Below, piece by piece: positions 8,939 to 16,855 of a stretch of 64,000 nt of DNA (position 1 is its first letter; every line of letters starts with the position of its first letter). The notes under the pieces were generated by a model that was given only the letters and a program-made list of their open reading frames with translations, was not told the origin of the DNA and made no database searches. Made by a program: the position numbers and the translations under genes. Source of the DNA: CAIXQW01 sp046049675 (GTDB lineage: Bacteria > Bacteroidota > Bacteroidia > Chitinophagales > Chitinophagaceae); assembly GCA_046049675.1 (NCBI GenBank), contig JBJORA010000034.1, forward strand, positions 24,224 through 88,223, read 5' to 3'.

Positions 8939-9066
8939 CGTTTAGCCAAAGTGTTTTTTTGCCACTTGCAATGTCGGGCAACCACTCTTAAAATTAAGTA
9001 CCCTACTTATCTTCGTATTGCTTTTAAGGCTATACATTTACATCTATAAACCAAACAACATTTACC

Positions 9067-10008
9067 ATGTTATTATTAGCAATTCCATTTGGCGCAATTG
9101 GTGCATTAGTTTTGTTAGCCGCATTAAGTACTGGCTTTGTAAGCGTACAGCAAGGTACAATCGCCATTGTAACCATGTTCGGAAAGTATCGCAGAATTCT
9201 GCGACCTGGCTTGAACTTTAAGATCCCTATTTTAGAAAACATTTTCAAACGTATTAGCATTCAAAACCGCAGTGTTGAATTGCAGTTCCAAGCGATTACC
9301 CAAGACCAAGCGAATGTACATTTCACAGCGATGGTACTTTATAGCGTATTAGACGAGCAAGAAGAAACCATTAAAAATGTGGCCTTTAAATTTATGGACG
9401 AGCGCAGCCTAATGCAGGCGCTTGTACGCAGCATTGAAGGTAGTGTACGTGCATTTGTAGCCACGAAAAAACAAAGCGAAATTCTTGCACTACGTAACGA
9501 AATTATTCAGCACGTAAAAGAGCAGCTAGACCATATACTAGAAGGCTGGGGGTACCACTTACAAGATCTTCAAATGAACGATATAACGTTTGATGAAGAA
9601 ATTGTAAAGAGCATGGCGAAAGTTGTGGCAAGCAACAACCTTAAAGCTGCGGCAGAAAATGAAGGTCAAGCATTGCTCATCACAAAAACTAAAGCTGCTG
9701 AAGCAGAAGGTAACGCTATAAAGATTAGTGCAAACGCCGAAATGGAAGCCAGCAAAATGCGCGGACAAGGTGTAGCATTATTTAGAGAAGAAGTAACACG
9801 CGGTATGGTACAGGCTGCAAAAGATATGCAAAGCGCTGACTTGGATGCTAGCTTCATTTTATTTAGCATGTGGACAGAAAGTATTAAACACTTTGCTGAA
9901 AATGGCAAAGGCAATACAATCTTCTTGGATGGTAGTACAGATAATATGCAACGCACCATGCAACAGATGATGAGCGTAACCAATAGTAGCAAGCTTACAA
10001 AAGAGTAA
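9067..10008 (+). CDS. SPFH/Band 7 (prohibitin-stomatin) family membrane protein
   Basis: A 313-residue protein with one N-terminal hydrophobic segment (residues 3-24) followed by the SPFH start VSVQQGTIAIVTMFGKYRRILRPGLNFKIP, here split as VSVQQG and RPGLNFKIP around residues 25-58. The C-terminal half is a long charged helix rich in Ala and Glu (KAAAENEGQALL, KAAEAEGNAI), typical of the oligomerising helices of this family. SPFH proteins form large membrane-bound rings or microdomains that organise proteases and other membrane proteins. A -7-like TATCTTCG is at 9009-9016. The start is ATG at 9067 within TTTACCATG. The gene downstream, a Na+/H+ antiporter, has its own promoter, so an operon is possible but not needed. 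Confidence 0.85.
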   Translation: MLLLAIPFGAIGALVLLAALSTGFVSVQQGTIAIVTMFGKYRRILRPGLNFKIPILENIFKRISIQNRSVELQFQAITQDQANVHFTAMVLYSVLDEQEETIKNVAFKFMDERSLMQALVRSIEGSVRAFVATKKQSEILALRNEIIQHVKEQLDHILEGWGYHLQDLQMNDITFDEEIVKSMAKVVASNNLKAAAENEGQALLITKTKAAEAEGNAIKISANAEMEASKMRGQGVALFREEVTRGMVQAAKDMQSADLDASFILFSMWTESIKHFAENGKGNTIFLDGSTDNMQRTMQQMMSVTNSSKLTKE

Positions 10009-10033
10009 GCAAGGTTTGCTGCCTGCTAAGTGC

Positions 10034-10041
10034 TATCTTCG
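10034..10041 (+). promoter_or_regulatory. -7 box TATCTTCG immediately before the antiporter start
   Basis: TATCTTCG differs from TAnnTTTG at one base and ends 9 nt before ATG 10051. It lies downstream of the alternative GTG at 10030, so transcripts from this site could only use ATG 10051. Confidence 0.45.
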
Positions 10042-10050
10042 TGCAGCACT

Positions 10051-11283
10051 ATGTCGGGCTTTGAAATAGCAGCAATCATCTTTGGCCTTTGTGCCTTAAT
10101 TGGCTACGCCAACATCAAGCTGTTTAAGCTGCCACTTACCATTGCATTGATGCTAATGGGTGTGGTGTGTGGCTTAGCACTCTTGGCCGCTAAGTACAGT
10201 GGCATCGCTATAGTACAGCAGCTTAGCACACAACTTACAGCTATAGACTTTAGTAAGCTTGTATTGGATTTTATGCTGTGCTTCTTGCTATTTGCCGGAG
10301 CATTGCAAACGGATTTTCTACTACTTAAGCGTAATAGAAATAGCATTGCACTTTTTTCTTTGCTTAGTGTATTACTTAGCACGTTCATTTATGCTAGCAT
10401 AGTTTATGCTGTAGCGCCTTTGCTTGGTTTACCAATTGGTTTCACCTATTGTTTGCTTCTTGGCGCCATACTAAGCCCTACTGACCCCATTGCTATACTT
10501 GGCTTGCTTACACAAGCTAACATTCCAAAGCGCGCGGAAATCAATATTGTTGGAGAAAGTCTTTTCAATGATGGTATAGGCATTGTGCTATTTGTAACAA
10601 TACTAGGTGTAATAGAAGATGCGAACCAAAATATTTTAGCTACTGCTAGTTTGCTTTTTTTGCAGCAGGCAGTTGGCGGCATAGTACTTGGTATACTATA
10701 TGGTAAAGCGCTTAGCTATCTGCTTAATAGTATTGACGACTACGAAGTAGAAATTCTGATTACGCTCGCGGTGGTTTGTATTGGCTATTGGCTCGCTCAT
10801 AGCTTAGGTGCTAGCGGCCCGCTTGCAATGGTTGTTGCAGGCTTGCTTACTGGCCACCATACTCGAGCTACACACGAAACAGATGTTGTACAGAAGTACT
10901 TGCACAAGTTTTGGCATCTTGTAGATGTAATTCTCAATGCTGTGCTATTCTTAATGATGGGATTAAAAGTGTTAGACATTGTGTTTGAGCAACACGCCGT
11001 AGTACTCGGCGTGATTAGTATTGCTGTATCCTTGTTGGCTCGTTACTTAAGCCTGATTATGCCATACTACATTAGCAAACGATGGATTAATATAGACCAC
11101 AAACTAATTAAACTAATGACATGGGGAGGTTTACGAGGAGGCCTTAGTATTGCAATGGCACTTTCGCTTGGCGCGAACTGTCTACACAAGCAAGAATTTG
11201 CTGTAGTAACTTACATAGTGGTATTGTTTTCTATTTTTGTACAAGCCCTTACGATGCCTTGGGTTGTAAAGAAACTAGCCTAG
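10051..11283 (+). CDS. CPA1-type Na+/H+ antiporter
   Basis: A 410-residue integral membrane protein that exchanges protons for Na+ (or another monovalent cation) across the inner membrane. Conserved blocks are GAILSPTDPIAILGL in the first half (the ion-binding DP motif of CPA1 exchangers), GESLFNDGIG directly after it, and TWGGLRGGLSIAMAL near the C-terminus. Ten to twelve hydrophobic segments cover nearly the whole length. There is no C-terminal TrkA or cNMP domain, so this is a minimal form. Start: ATG at 10051 (MSGFEIAA) is chosen over GTG at 10030 because a -7 box lies between them. It converges with hutU, only 42 nt apart and with no obvious terminator. Confidence 0.9.
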   Translation: MSGFEIAAIIFGLCALIGYANIKLFKLPLTIALMLMGVVCGLALLAAKYSGIAIVQQLSTQLTAIDFSKLVLDFMLCFLLFAGALQTDFLLLKRNRNSIALFSLLSVLLSTFIYASIVYAVAPLLGLPIGFTYCLLLGAILSPTDPIAILGLLTQANIPKRAEINIVGESLFNDGIGIVLFVTILGVIEDANQNILATASLLFLQQAVGGIVLGILYGKALSYLLNSIDDYEVEILITLAVVCIGYWLAHSLGASGPLAMVVAGLLTGHHTRATHETDVVQKYLHKFWHLVDVILNAVLFLMMGLKVLDIVFEQHAVVLGVISIAVSLLARYLSLIMPYYISKRWINIDHKLIKLMTWGGLRGGLSIAMALSLGANCLHKQEFAVVTYIVVLFSIFVQALTMPWVVKKLA

Positions 11284-11325
11284 ACTTGCTTAGATCAATA
11301 GAAAGTTCAATCACTGATTCGTTAC

Positions 11326-12975
11326 TTACAAATCCAATCCAAACTTCTTACCGTGCTCAATCGCTTCGTCGTAACCAGCATCTGTATGACGCAGCACGCC
11401 CATAGCAGGGTCGTTGTGCAATACACGGCGCAAACGACGCTCAGCATCTTCTGTACCATCTGCAACGATAACCATACCTGCATGAATACTGTAACCCATG
11501 CCAACGCCACCGCCGTGGTGTAAACTTACCCAACTTGCACCGCCACTTGTACTAACAAGTGCATTGAGTATTGGCCAATCAGCTACTGCATCACTGCCGT
11601 CTTTCATCGCCTCTGTTTCACGGTTTGGGCTTGCTACACTGCCGCAGTCTAGATGGTCGCGACCAATCACGATAGGTGCTTTTAGTTCGCCTGTGCGCAC
11701 CATTTCATTAAACATTAAGCCTGCTTGCTCGCGTTCACCCATCCCTAGCCAACAAATACGTGCTGGTAAACCTTGGAATGCTATTCTTTCTTTGGCCATA
11801 TTCAGCCAACGCAATAAACCTTTGTTTTCAGGAAATAGTCTTTTGAGCGCCTCATCAGTCTTGTAGATATCCTTGGGGTCGCCACTCAAAGCCACCCAAC
11901 GAAAAGGGCCTTTGCCTTCACAGAATAAAGGACGAATATATGCCGGCACGAAGCCCGGAAATTTAAACGCATTTTCAACATGCCTTTTGTCCTGCGCTTG
12001 ACCACGCAAATTATTACCGTAATCGAATGTAATTGCGCCACGTTCTTGCAATTGCAACATGCATTTCACATGTTGCGCCATAGTATCTAAACTTAATTGG
12101 CAGTACTTATTAGGATCCACTTCGCGCAAAGTATTTGCTTCAGCAACGCTTAGTCCTGTTGGGAAGTAACCTATTAATTCGTCGTGGGCGCTAGTTTGGT
12201 CGGTAAGTGTATCTGGTGTAATATTTTGATCAATAAGTGCCTGCAATAAGTCTACTGCATTGCACACTACGCCAATACTCAATGCTTCACCTGCCGCTTT
12301 CGCACGCAATGCTTCTGCAATTGCCTCGCCGATGTTGCGATACATTTTATCGACATAGCGTGTATCTAATCGCTTTTGAATGCGCCACTCTTCTACTTCG
12401 GCTGCTAAGCAAACACCCTCGTTCATTGTAATGGCCAAAGGCTGAGCGCCACCCATACCACCTAAGCCAGCTGTTACATTTAAGGTGCCTTTCAGCGATC
12501 CGTTAAAATGCTTATTGGCAATGGCCAAATACGTTTCGTATGTGCCTTGAACAATGCCCTGGCTGCCGATATAAATCCATGAACCAGCTGTCATCTGTCC
12601 ATACATCATTAAGCCCTTAGCATCCAATTCACGAAAATGCTCCCATGTAGCCCAACGACCTACAAGATTACTATTTGCAATGAGTACACGAGGCGCATCT
12701 TTGTGGCTGCGCAATACGCCAACAGGTTTGCCACTTTGTACCAACAAAGTTTCGTCTTCTTCTAAATTTTTTAGGATTTCACAAATCTTATCAAAGCTTT
12801 CCCAATTACGAGCCGCCTTGCCAAGTCCACCATAAACAATTAAATCCTCTGGTCTTTCTGCCACATCAGGGTCAAGGTTATTGTGCAGCATTCTATACGC
12901 TGCCTCTGCAACCCAATTCTTACAGATAAGTTGATTTCCAGTTGGGCTCTTTAGTGTACGTGCTAAAACACTCAT
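11326..12975 (-). CDS. hutU: Urocanate hydratase
   Basis: A 549-residue enzyme, near the usual ~555. It converts urocanate to imidazolonepropionate, the second step of histidine degradation, in the cytoplasm with tightly bound NAD+. The glycine-rich NAD-binding segment TAGLGGMGGAQPL is at 168-180. The urocanase signature FQGLPARICWLGMGER begins at residue 400, with Cys408 corresponding to the catalytic-site Cys410 of the Pseudomonas enzyme. The acidic YxGKGPFRWVALSGDP block is also present in recognisable form (EGKGPFRWVALSGDP near 353). No hutH, hutI or hutG gene lies beside it, so the pathway genes are dispersed or partial. A very good promoter sits directly before the ATG and implies a leaderless mRNA. 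Confidence 0.97.
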   Translation of the reverse strand: MSVLARTLKSPTGNQLICKNWVAEAAYRMLHNNLDPDVAERPEDLIVYGGLGKAARNWESFDKICEILKNLEEDETLLVQSGKPVGVLRSHKDAPRVLIANSNLVGRWATWEHFRELDAKGLMMYGQMTAGSWIYIGSQGIVQGTYETYLAIANKHFNGSLKGTLNVTAGLGGMGGAQPLAITMNEGVCLAAEVEEWRIQKRLDTRYVDKMYRNIGEAIAEALRAKAAGEALSIGVVCNAVDLLQALIDQNITPDTLTDQTSAHDELIGYFPTGLSVAEANTLREVDPNKYCQLSLDTMAQHVKCMLQLQERGAITFDYGNNLRGQAQDKRHVENAFKFPGFVPAYIRPLFCEGKGPFRWVALSGDPKDIYKTDEALKRLFPENKGLLRWLNMAKERIAFQGLPARICWLGMGEREQAGLMFNEMVRTGELKAPIVIGRDHLDCGSVASPNRETEAMKDGSDAVADWPILNALVSTSGGASWVSLHHGGGVGMGYSIHAGMVIVADGTEDAERRLRRVLHNDPAMGVLRHTDAGYDEAIEHGKKFGLDL

Positions 12976-12979
12976 GAAA

Positions 12980-13011
12980 CAAAGTTATTTTCTTTGCAGG
13001 GTAATTGCAAA
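12980..13011 (-). promoter_or_regulatory. Consensus Bacteroidota promoter of hutU, leaderless
   Basis: On the minus strand TTTG (13011-13008), a 20-nt spacer and TAACTTTG (12987-12980) match TTTG-N17..23-TAnnTTTG exactly. Only four bases separate the -7 box from the hutU ATG at 12975, so transcription should begin at or next to the A of the start codon. Confidence 0.75.
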
Positions 13012-13067
13012 AAAAATAGCCTATACCGCATCAAACTCATTTGCGTAACACAGCAGGCAATCAATTG

Positions 13068-13784
13068 TTAGCGATTGCCCACTGGGTTCTCTGGAGTGCC
13101 TATTGGTACTACCATTTCGTTGGTAGGTGGAATATTGCCATCTTGCTCGTAGAAAATAGACGTTTGATCTTGTACCGTGTAATAAATACCATTAGCACCT
13201 AGATTAACACTACCTATCATAAGGCTTGCAGCCGTAGGAATATTTTTACCTTGTTTTGTCAAAGCAATTAGGCTGGCATCGCCGTTAAGCATCACCTTCA
13301 TTTCGTTGCGCTTCTTTTTGCTTGCCTCGCTCATCATCATATCTGATGGACTTGGAATAACCGGAAACAAAAAGCGCTCTGGCAAATTTTTAGCTATAAA
13401 ATCAACCTTCACCAAACGGTCCTTATTGGGAATAAGGCCAGAGACAATTTGGCTGCTGTCTACATCAAAAAATATTTGCAAACCAAAAATACTTGGTCTA
13501 CTTGCCGTAAAGCTATAGTGCCCCATCATGTCCGTTAAGGTTTGTGCAAGCAGCTGTCCGCTTGTGTCGTAAAGCAAAACCATTATCGCAGGAATTGGAT
13601 CTTGTGTACAATTCATCACCACACCCTCAATTACGACCGTACTGTCTTTGACTGGTGACGCTGCAACCTTAGCTGCATAAATTTCTTGGGCACTCGCTTT
13701 TGGTCTTGTATTGGAACGTGTTTGTGCTTGCGTATTAAAATACCCAAGTAAAAAAACCGCAACACAAAGTAAAATTTGCTTCAT
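13068..13784 (-). CDS. Exported protein with carboxypeptidase-like regulatory domain
   Basis: A 238-residue protein with signal peptide MKQILLCVAVFLLGYFNTQA (residues 1-20). From about residue 50 to 130 it has the beta-sandwich pattern of the carboxypeptidase-like regulatory domain: VVIEGVVMNCTQDPIPAI, then a turn, and LTDMMGHYSF. This Ig-like fold is usually an N-terminal module of larger exported Bacteroidota proteins. The remaining 100 residues include a Met/Ser/Lys-rich patch (SDMMMSEASKKK) and no known motif. It lies 16 nt after the gene at 13801 in the same direction and is probably cotranscribed. The two share the same fold at their N-termini. Function is unknown. Confidence 0.6.
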   Translation of the reverse strand: MKQILLCVAVFLLGYFNTQAQTRSNTRPKASAQEIYAAKVAASPVKDSTVVIEGVVMNCTQDPIPAIMVLLYDTSGQLLAQTLTDMMGHYSFTASRPSIFGLQIFFDVDSSQIVSGLIPNKDRLVKVDFIAKNLPERFLFPVIPSPSDMMMSEASKKKRNEMKVMLNGDASLIALTKQGKNIPTAASLMIGSVNLGANGIYYTVQDQTSIFYEQDGNIPPTNEMVVPIGTPENPVGNR

Positions 13785-13800
13785 ACAGCAAAATTATGCA

Positions 13801-14379
13801 CTAATGCTTGATAATGTCGATACTCTGTAGTGAACCAGGTGTGAAAATTAAGTTGTCGCCAGCAGGCACAACCATGCCATCTACGATATAAGTAACGGCT
13901 TCTTTGCCCGGTGCTGTCATAGATCTAATAGGTGCGTTATGCTTGGCATTTACAAAATTGCTACTGCGTGTAAGCATATCTAATGCATTGGTTGTAGGCA
14001 TTTTATCTATTTGTGTGCTCGTTAAAAGCGACTGTTTGCCGATAAAACGCTTTGGTGCGCTTGGCGAGGTTTGCACCACCAAGTCAAGTGTTTGCGATGC
14101 AGCACTATCTACACTAATATTATAAATGTAAACGCTTTGTGAATCGTTGCTCTTAATTTGCAGGTGATAAGTGCCAATGGTTGCAACATCAAAACCCCAT
14201 TCGCCATTTTCATTACTGAGTACTGCCTGTACAGCAATACTATCGGCATTTAATAATCGTAACTCTTGCATTGGCAGCGCCGCATTCTTCTCGCTGCTGA
14301 TTTTGCCATAAATGCCTTGTTGAGCAAATGCGCTAAACGCCGAAAAGCAAACAAGCGCTAAAATCAAAATCCTCTTCAT
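13801..14379 (-). CDS. Small exported protein: regulatory-like domain plus TonB plug-like segment, no barrel
   Basis: Start at ATG 14379 (MKRILILALVCFSAFSAFAQ signal); three more codons lie in frame upstream. The 192-residue product has a carboxypeptidase-like regulatory domain at about 22-100 (GIYGKISSEKNAALPMQELRL, then NENGEWGFDVATIGTYHLQI). A stretch from about 115 to the end resembles the plug of SusC/RagA-type TonB-dependent receptors: a LLTSTQIDKMPTTNALDML opening, a YIVDGM motif and a final SLQSIDIIKH strand. The gene stops exactly where the plug would join the beta barrel, and no barrel is encoded nearby. It could be a remnant or a free-standing plug protein. Downstream is the related gene at 13068. 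Confidence 0.55.
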   Translation of the reverse strand: MKRILILALVCFSAFSAFAQQGIYGKISSEKNAALPMQELRLLNADSIAVQAVLSNENGEWGFDVATIGTYHLQIKSNDSQSVYIYNISVDSAASQTLDLVVQTSPSAPKRFIGKQSLLTSTQIDKMPTTNALDMLTRSSNFVNAKHNAPIRSMTAPGKEAVTYIVDGMVVPAGDNLIFTPGSLQSIDIIKH

Positions 14380-14483
14380 AACAAGCAAGTTCTTATTAGT
14401 AAAGTTACTGAAACTATTGAAGATTGCAAGTTAAACTGTGTCAAATTTTGGTGCAGAAAATATGACAATGCAAAACTTGCCCT

Positions 14484-14491
14484 TACCTTAG
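14484..14491 (+). promoter_or_regulatory. -7-like box TACCTTAG next to the SRPBCC start
   Basis: TACCTTAG differs from TAnnTTTG at one base and stands six nt before ATG 14498, the leaderless spacing seen repeatedly in this window. No -33 TTG is found at the expected distance. Confidence 0.35.
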
Positions 14492-14497
14492 CCCTTC

Positions 14498-14884
14498 ATG
14501 CCAAATTTCAAAAAGTACTTTGATATTCCTGCGCCAGCCGACGAGGTTTACCGCGCGCTCACAAACGCATTGGCCTTGCAATTATGGACTGGCGGACCTG
14601 TAATTTTTGAAGCTTCGCCAGGCACAGAGTTTAGTCTTTTTGATGATGGCATATGCGGCAAAAATTTGGAATTCATTGAAGACAAACTAATTCGTCAGGA
14701 ATGGTATTTTGGAGAAGATTGGCACGACTGTATCGTAACGATAAAGACGCATGTAAAATCTCCAACCTCGTGTAGCTTAGAAATTCAGCAAAGCAATATA
14801 CCTACAGAAGCCTTTGAGGATATTGTAGCTGGTTGGCATGAAGTGTATGTGCCAGCATTAATTAATTTCTTTGATGGCGATTAA
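14498..14884 (+). CDS. SRPBCC/AHSA1-type START-like domain protein
   Basis: A 128-residue single-domain cytoplasmic protein. The opening KKYFDIPAPADEVYRALTNALALQLWTGGP and the final helix AFEDIVAGWHEVYVPALINFF, with alternating beta strands between (WYFGEDWHDCIVTI), fit the helix-grip fold of the SRPBCC superfamily. The family is typed by the N-terminal A-D-E-V-Y and the W-T-G-G-P loop, as in activator-of-Hsp90-ATPase-like (AHSA1) proteins. Members bind hydrophobic ligands or act as chaperone helpers; the ligand cannot be told here. The gene stands alone, divergent from 14379 and converging with the response regulator 12 nt away. Confidence 0.8.
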   Translation: MPNFKKYFDIPAPADEVYRALTNALALQLWTGGPVIFEASPGTEFSLFDDGICGKNLEFIEDKLIRQEWYFGEDWHDCIVTIKTHVKSPTSCSLEIQQSNIPTEAFEDIVAGWHEVYVPALINFFDGD

Positions 14885-14896
14885 TGCCAGCAACCA

Positions 14897-15598
14897 CTAA
14901 CTAAGCGCCTGTGTCACATCTTGCAAGTAGCTAGCAGCAAGTGGTATGCGATAGTTACTAACCATAAGATGGTTTTCTAATACATGCGCGATATAATACT
15001 TGTTCACAATAAACAGTCTGTGGCAACGAACAAAATGTTCCGTACCTAAGGTATGCATTATACTGTGAACATCTTGCTTCACGAGTACAATCTCGTGTGT
15101 ATCAATAAAGGTTACTTTGCTTAAGCCACCGTAGCTTTCTACGTAAAGAATCTTTTCAGCACTGCATTCAAAGCGGCCTTCGTCTGTCGTGAATTGCACA
15201 TGGTAAGGAGGCATATAGGGTGACGGTGCAACAATTACTTGCCCTACAATATTTTCGTAGCGTTGCATCGCCAGTAAAAATCTATCTTCTGAAACTGGTT
15301 TCAAAAGATAATCTACTGCATCTTGCCTAAATGCTTCGTGTACATACTCTAGGTAACTGGTTGTATAAATAATTTTTGTAGCATTACTTACCTTTTCCTT
15401 TAGTTCTATACCCGTAATGCCAGGTAAATTGATATCGCAAAAGGCTAAATCTACCTTGTCTAGCATTAGCATAGGTAGCGCACTTTCTGCACTCATAGAG
15501 GTAAGCACGATATCACAATCTGTGAGCTTCTCCACATAATCGGCAATTAGCTCCATAGCTAACTGTTCATCTTCTATTATCGCAATTCTTTTACTCAT
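14897..15598 (-). CDS. LytTR-family response regulator
   Basis: A 233-residue two-domain regulator. The receiver domain covers residues 1-120, with the acidic pair E9-D10, phosphoacceptor Asp55 in FCDINLPG, Thr/Ser near 85-86 (YTTSY) and the conserved Lys in YLLKPVSED near 103. The LytTR DNA-binding domain follows, at about 135-233, with ILYVESYGGLSKV and the FVRCHRLFIVNKYYIAHV segment typical of the fold. It overlaps the 3' end of the histidine kinase gene by 8 nt, so the pair is translationally coupled and certainly works together. The signal and targets are unknown. Confidence 0.93.
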   Translation of the reverse strand: MSKRIAIIEDEQLAMELIADYVEKLTDCDIVLTSMSAESALPMLMLDKVDLAFCDINLPGITGIELKEKVSNATKIIYTTSYLEYVHEAFRQDAVDYLLKPVSEDRFLLAMQRYENIVGQVIVAPSPYMPPYHVQFTTDEGRFECSAEKILYVESYGGLSKVTFIDTHEIVLVKQDVHSIMHTLGTEHFVRCHRLFIVNKYYIAHVLENHLMVSNYRIPLAASYLQDVTQALS

Positions 15599-16598
15599 GT
15601 ATCGGGAATGACAATTCTACTTTATAAATACTATTACTAACGGTGATATTTAGTACTGCTTTTTGCCTTAAGCTGTGCAAACGCAAGCGTGCCTGCTCTA
15701 CACTCAATTCTCGCTCACGCATACGGCGCTCGCCTACCTGACCCTTTGTGTTCTCGATGAGCACCTCTACTCTATCATCGACAACGTTAAACGAAAAATG
15801 TACCTCCCGCTTACCTTCTGATGGGTTTTCGCTATGTTTGAATGCATTTTCTAAAAACGGAAAAACGAGCAATGGTGGAATCTTTTCCGCTGAATCTGCA
15901 CCGATGCTGATGCTTACTGTACACGCGTCAGACTCCTTAAATCTTGTCCGTTCGAGTTCTATAAAACTGCGCATAAACTCAACCTCTTGACCAATCGTTA
16001 CTTCCTCATTATGACTCTGATCTACGATGTAACGAAGCAATGTGCTTACATCCATAATATAATCTTGGGTGCGTGCATCATTTTTGCGTGCTAAAGCGTA
16101 AATATTATTCAGTGCATTAAATAAGAAGTGCGGTTCTATTCTAGCCTTCAACAAATTCACTTCTTGCTTGCTTTTATATTTTTCACTTTCAAGATATTTT
16201 ACCTTAAGCTTATTGCTCATGACCAAAAATTCAAGTGAACTGCCGAAAATAAGTAGGAATAAATAAGCCAAACAGATATAAAATTTATAGCTCCAATGTG
16301 CGCCTGAAAAGTGTATGAAGTTTAGAATATAAATATGTAAACTAGCTGCCGTAAGACTTACTGCAAGGAGTATCGCAAGGTATTGCAGCGACTTATTTTC
16401 CTGCATCTTATGAATGTAATTTTTTACCAGAGAAAGATAGGAAATGCCGCCAAAAAGAATAAATACAACGACATTGTAAGCGATATGCGTGCTATCAAAT
16501 GCATCGTTGCTACCGAGCACAAAGGCTAAGTACATGCACATGGCTATCCATAGCAAAAAATGCGCTACGAAATTATCCTTCACCCTCTGCACAAACAC
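15591..16598 (-). CDS. LytS/YehU-type sensor histidine kinase
   Basis: A 335-residue membrane kinase starting at GTG 16598. Four hydrophobic segments lie between residues 11 and 127 (about 11-30, 40-58, 72-95 and 104-127), with no extracellular sensor domain beyond short loops. The His_kinase core begins with KARIEPHFLFNALNNIYALA, giving phosphoacceptor His157, and the HATPase region includes PPLLVFPFLENAFKH with the N-box Asn. It partners the LytTR regulator encoded by the overlapping downstream gene. A -7-like TACATTGC is at 16610-16603, four nt before the GTG, which again suggests a leaderless message. Confidence 0.92.
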   Translation of the reverse strand: MFVQRVKDNFVAHFLLWIAMCMYLAFVLGSNDAFDSTHIAYNVVVFILFGGISYLSLVKNYIHKMQENKSLQYLAILLAVSLTAASLHIYILNFIHFSGAHWSYKFYICLAYLFLLIFGSSLEFLVMSNKLKVKYLESEKYKSKQEVNLLKARIEPHFLFNALNNIYALARKNDARTQDYIMDVSTLLRYIVDQSHNEEVTIGQEVEFMRSFIELERTRFKESDACTVSISIGADSAEKIPPLLVFPFLENAFKHSENPSEGKREVHFSFNVVDDRVEVLIENTKGQVGERRMRERELSVEQARLRLHSLRQKAVLNITVSNSIYKVELSFPIHE

Positions 16599-16703
16599 CT
16601 ATGCAATGTAGCATACAGAAAAACAATTTGCAAATTATTAGCGCAAAAGAATAGGCGTTTGTTAGGCAACTCTAACTGCTTAGTATCAGCAATTTATGAG
16701 GTG

Positions 16704-16711
16704 TAACTTTG
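16704..16711 (+). promoter_or_regulatory. Candidate -7 box TAACTTTG upstream of tRNA-Arg
   Basis: TAACTTTG fits TAnnTTTG and lies 39 nt before the tRNA 5' end. A second, weaker TACTTTGC is nearer, at 16732-16739. Either could serve the tRNA gene. Confidence 0.4.
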
Positions 16712-16750
16712 CACTTTGCTATTTGTGCATTTACTTTGCCTTGTACAACG

Positions 16751-16822
16751 GGTCTCGTAGTTCAATGGATAGAATAGAAGTTTCCTAAACTTTTGATCCC
16801 AGTTCGATCCTGGGCGAGACTA
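16751..16822 (+). tRNA. tRNA-Arg (anticodon CCU, reads AGG)
   Basis: The 72-nt sequence folds as a full cloverleaf. The seven-pair acceptor stem GGTCTCG/CGAGACT starts with a G-U pair, U8 is canonical, and the D stem is GTTC/GAAT. The anticodon stem GAAGT/ACTTT closes loop TTCCTAA, giving anticodon CCT at positions 34-36. The T arm is CCCAG-TTCGATC-CTGGG and the discriminator is A. No CCA is encoded. The extra loop is short (class I). It stands alone between divergent genes. Confidence 0.95.
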
Positions 16823-16855
16823 CTATTTTCGGTTGCAATAGCAATAAAGCGGCGT

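Noticed and set aside
8941..8980. Possible terminator after the VWA-like gene (CAAAGTG ... CACTTG)
   Set aside because: The T run lies inside the would-be loop and the stem is imperfect.
10030..10050. GTG start of the Na+/H+ antiporter
   Set aside because: A -7 box lies between it and ATG 10051, and the seven extra residues do not match the family.
13056..13079. A perfect seven-pair inverted repeat at the stop of the gene at 13068
   Set aside because: No T run follows on the minus strand, so it is not an intrinsic terminator; it may be chance.
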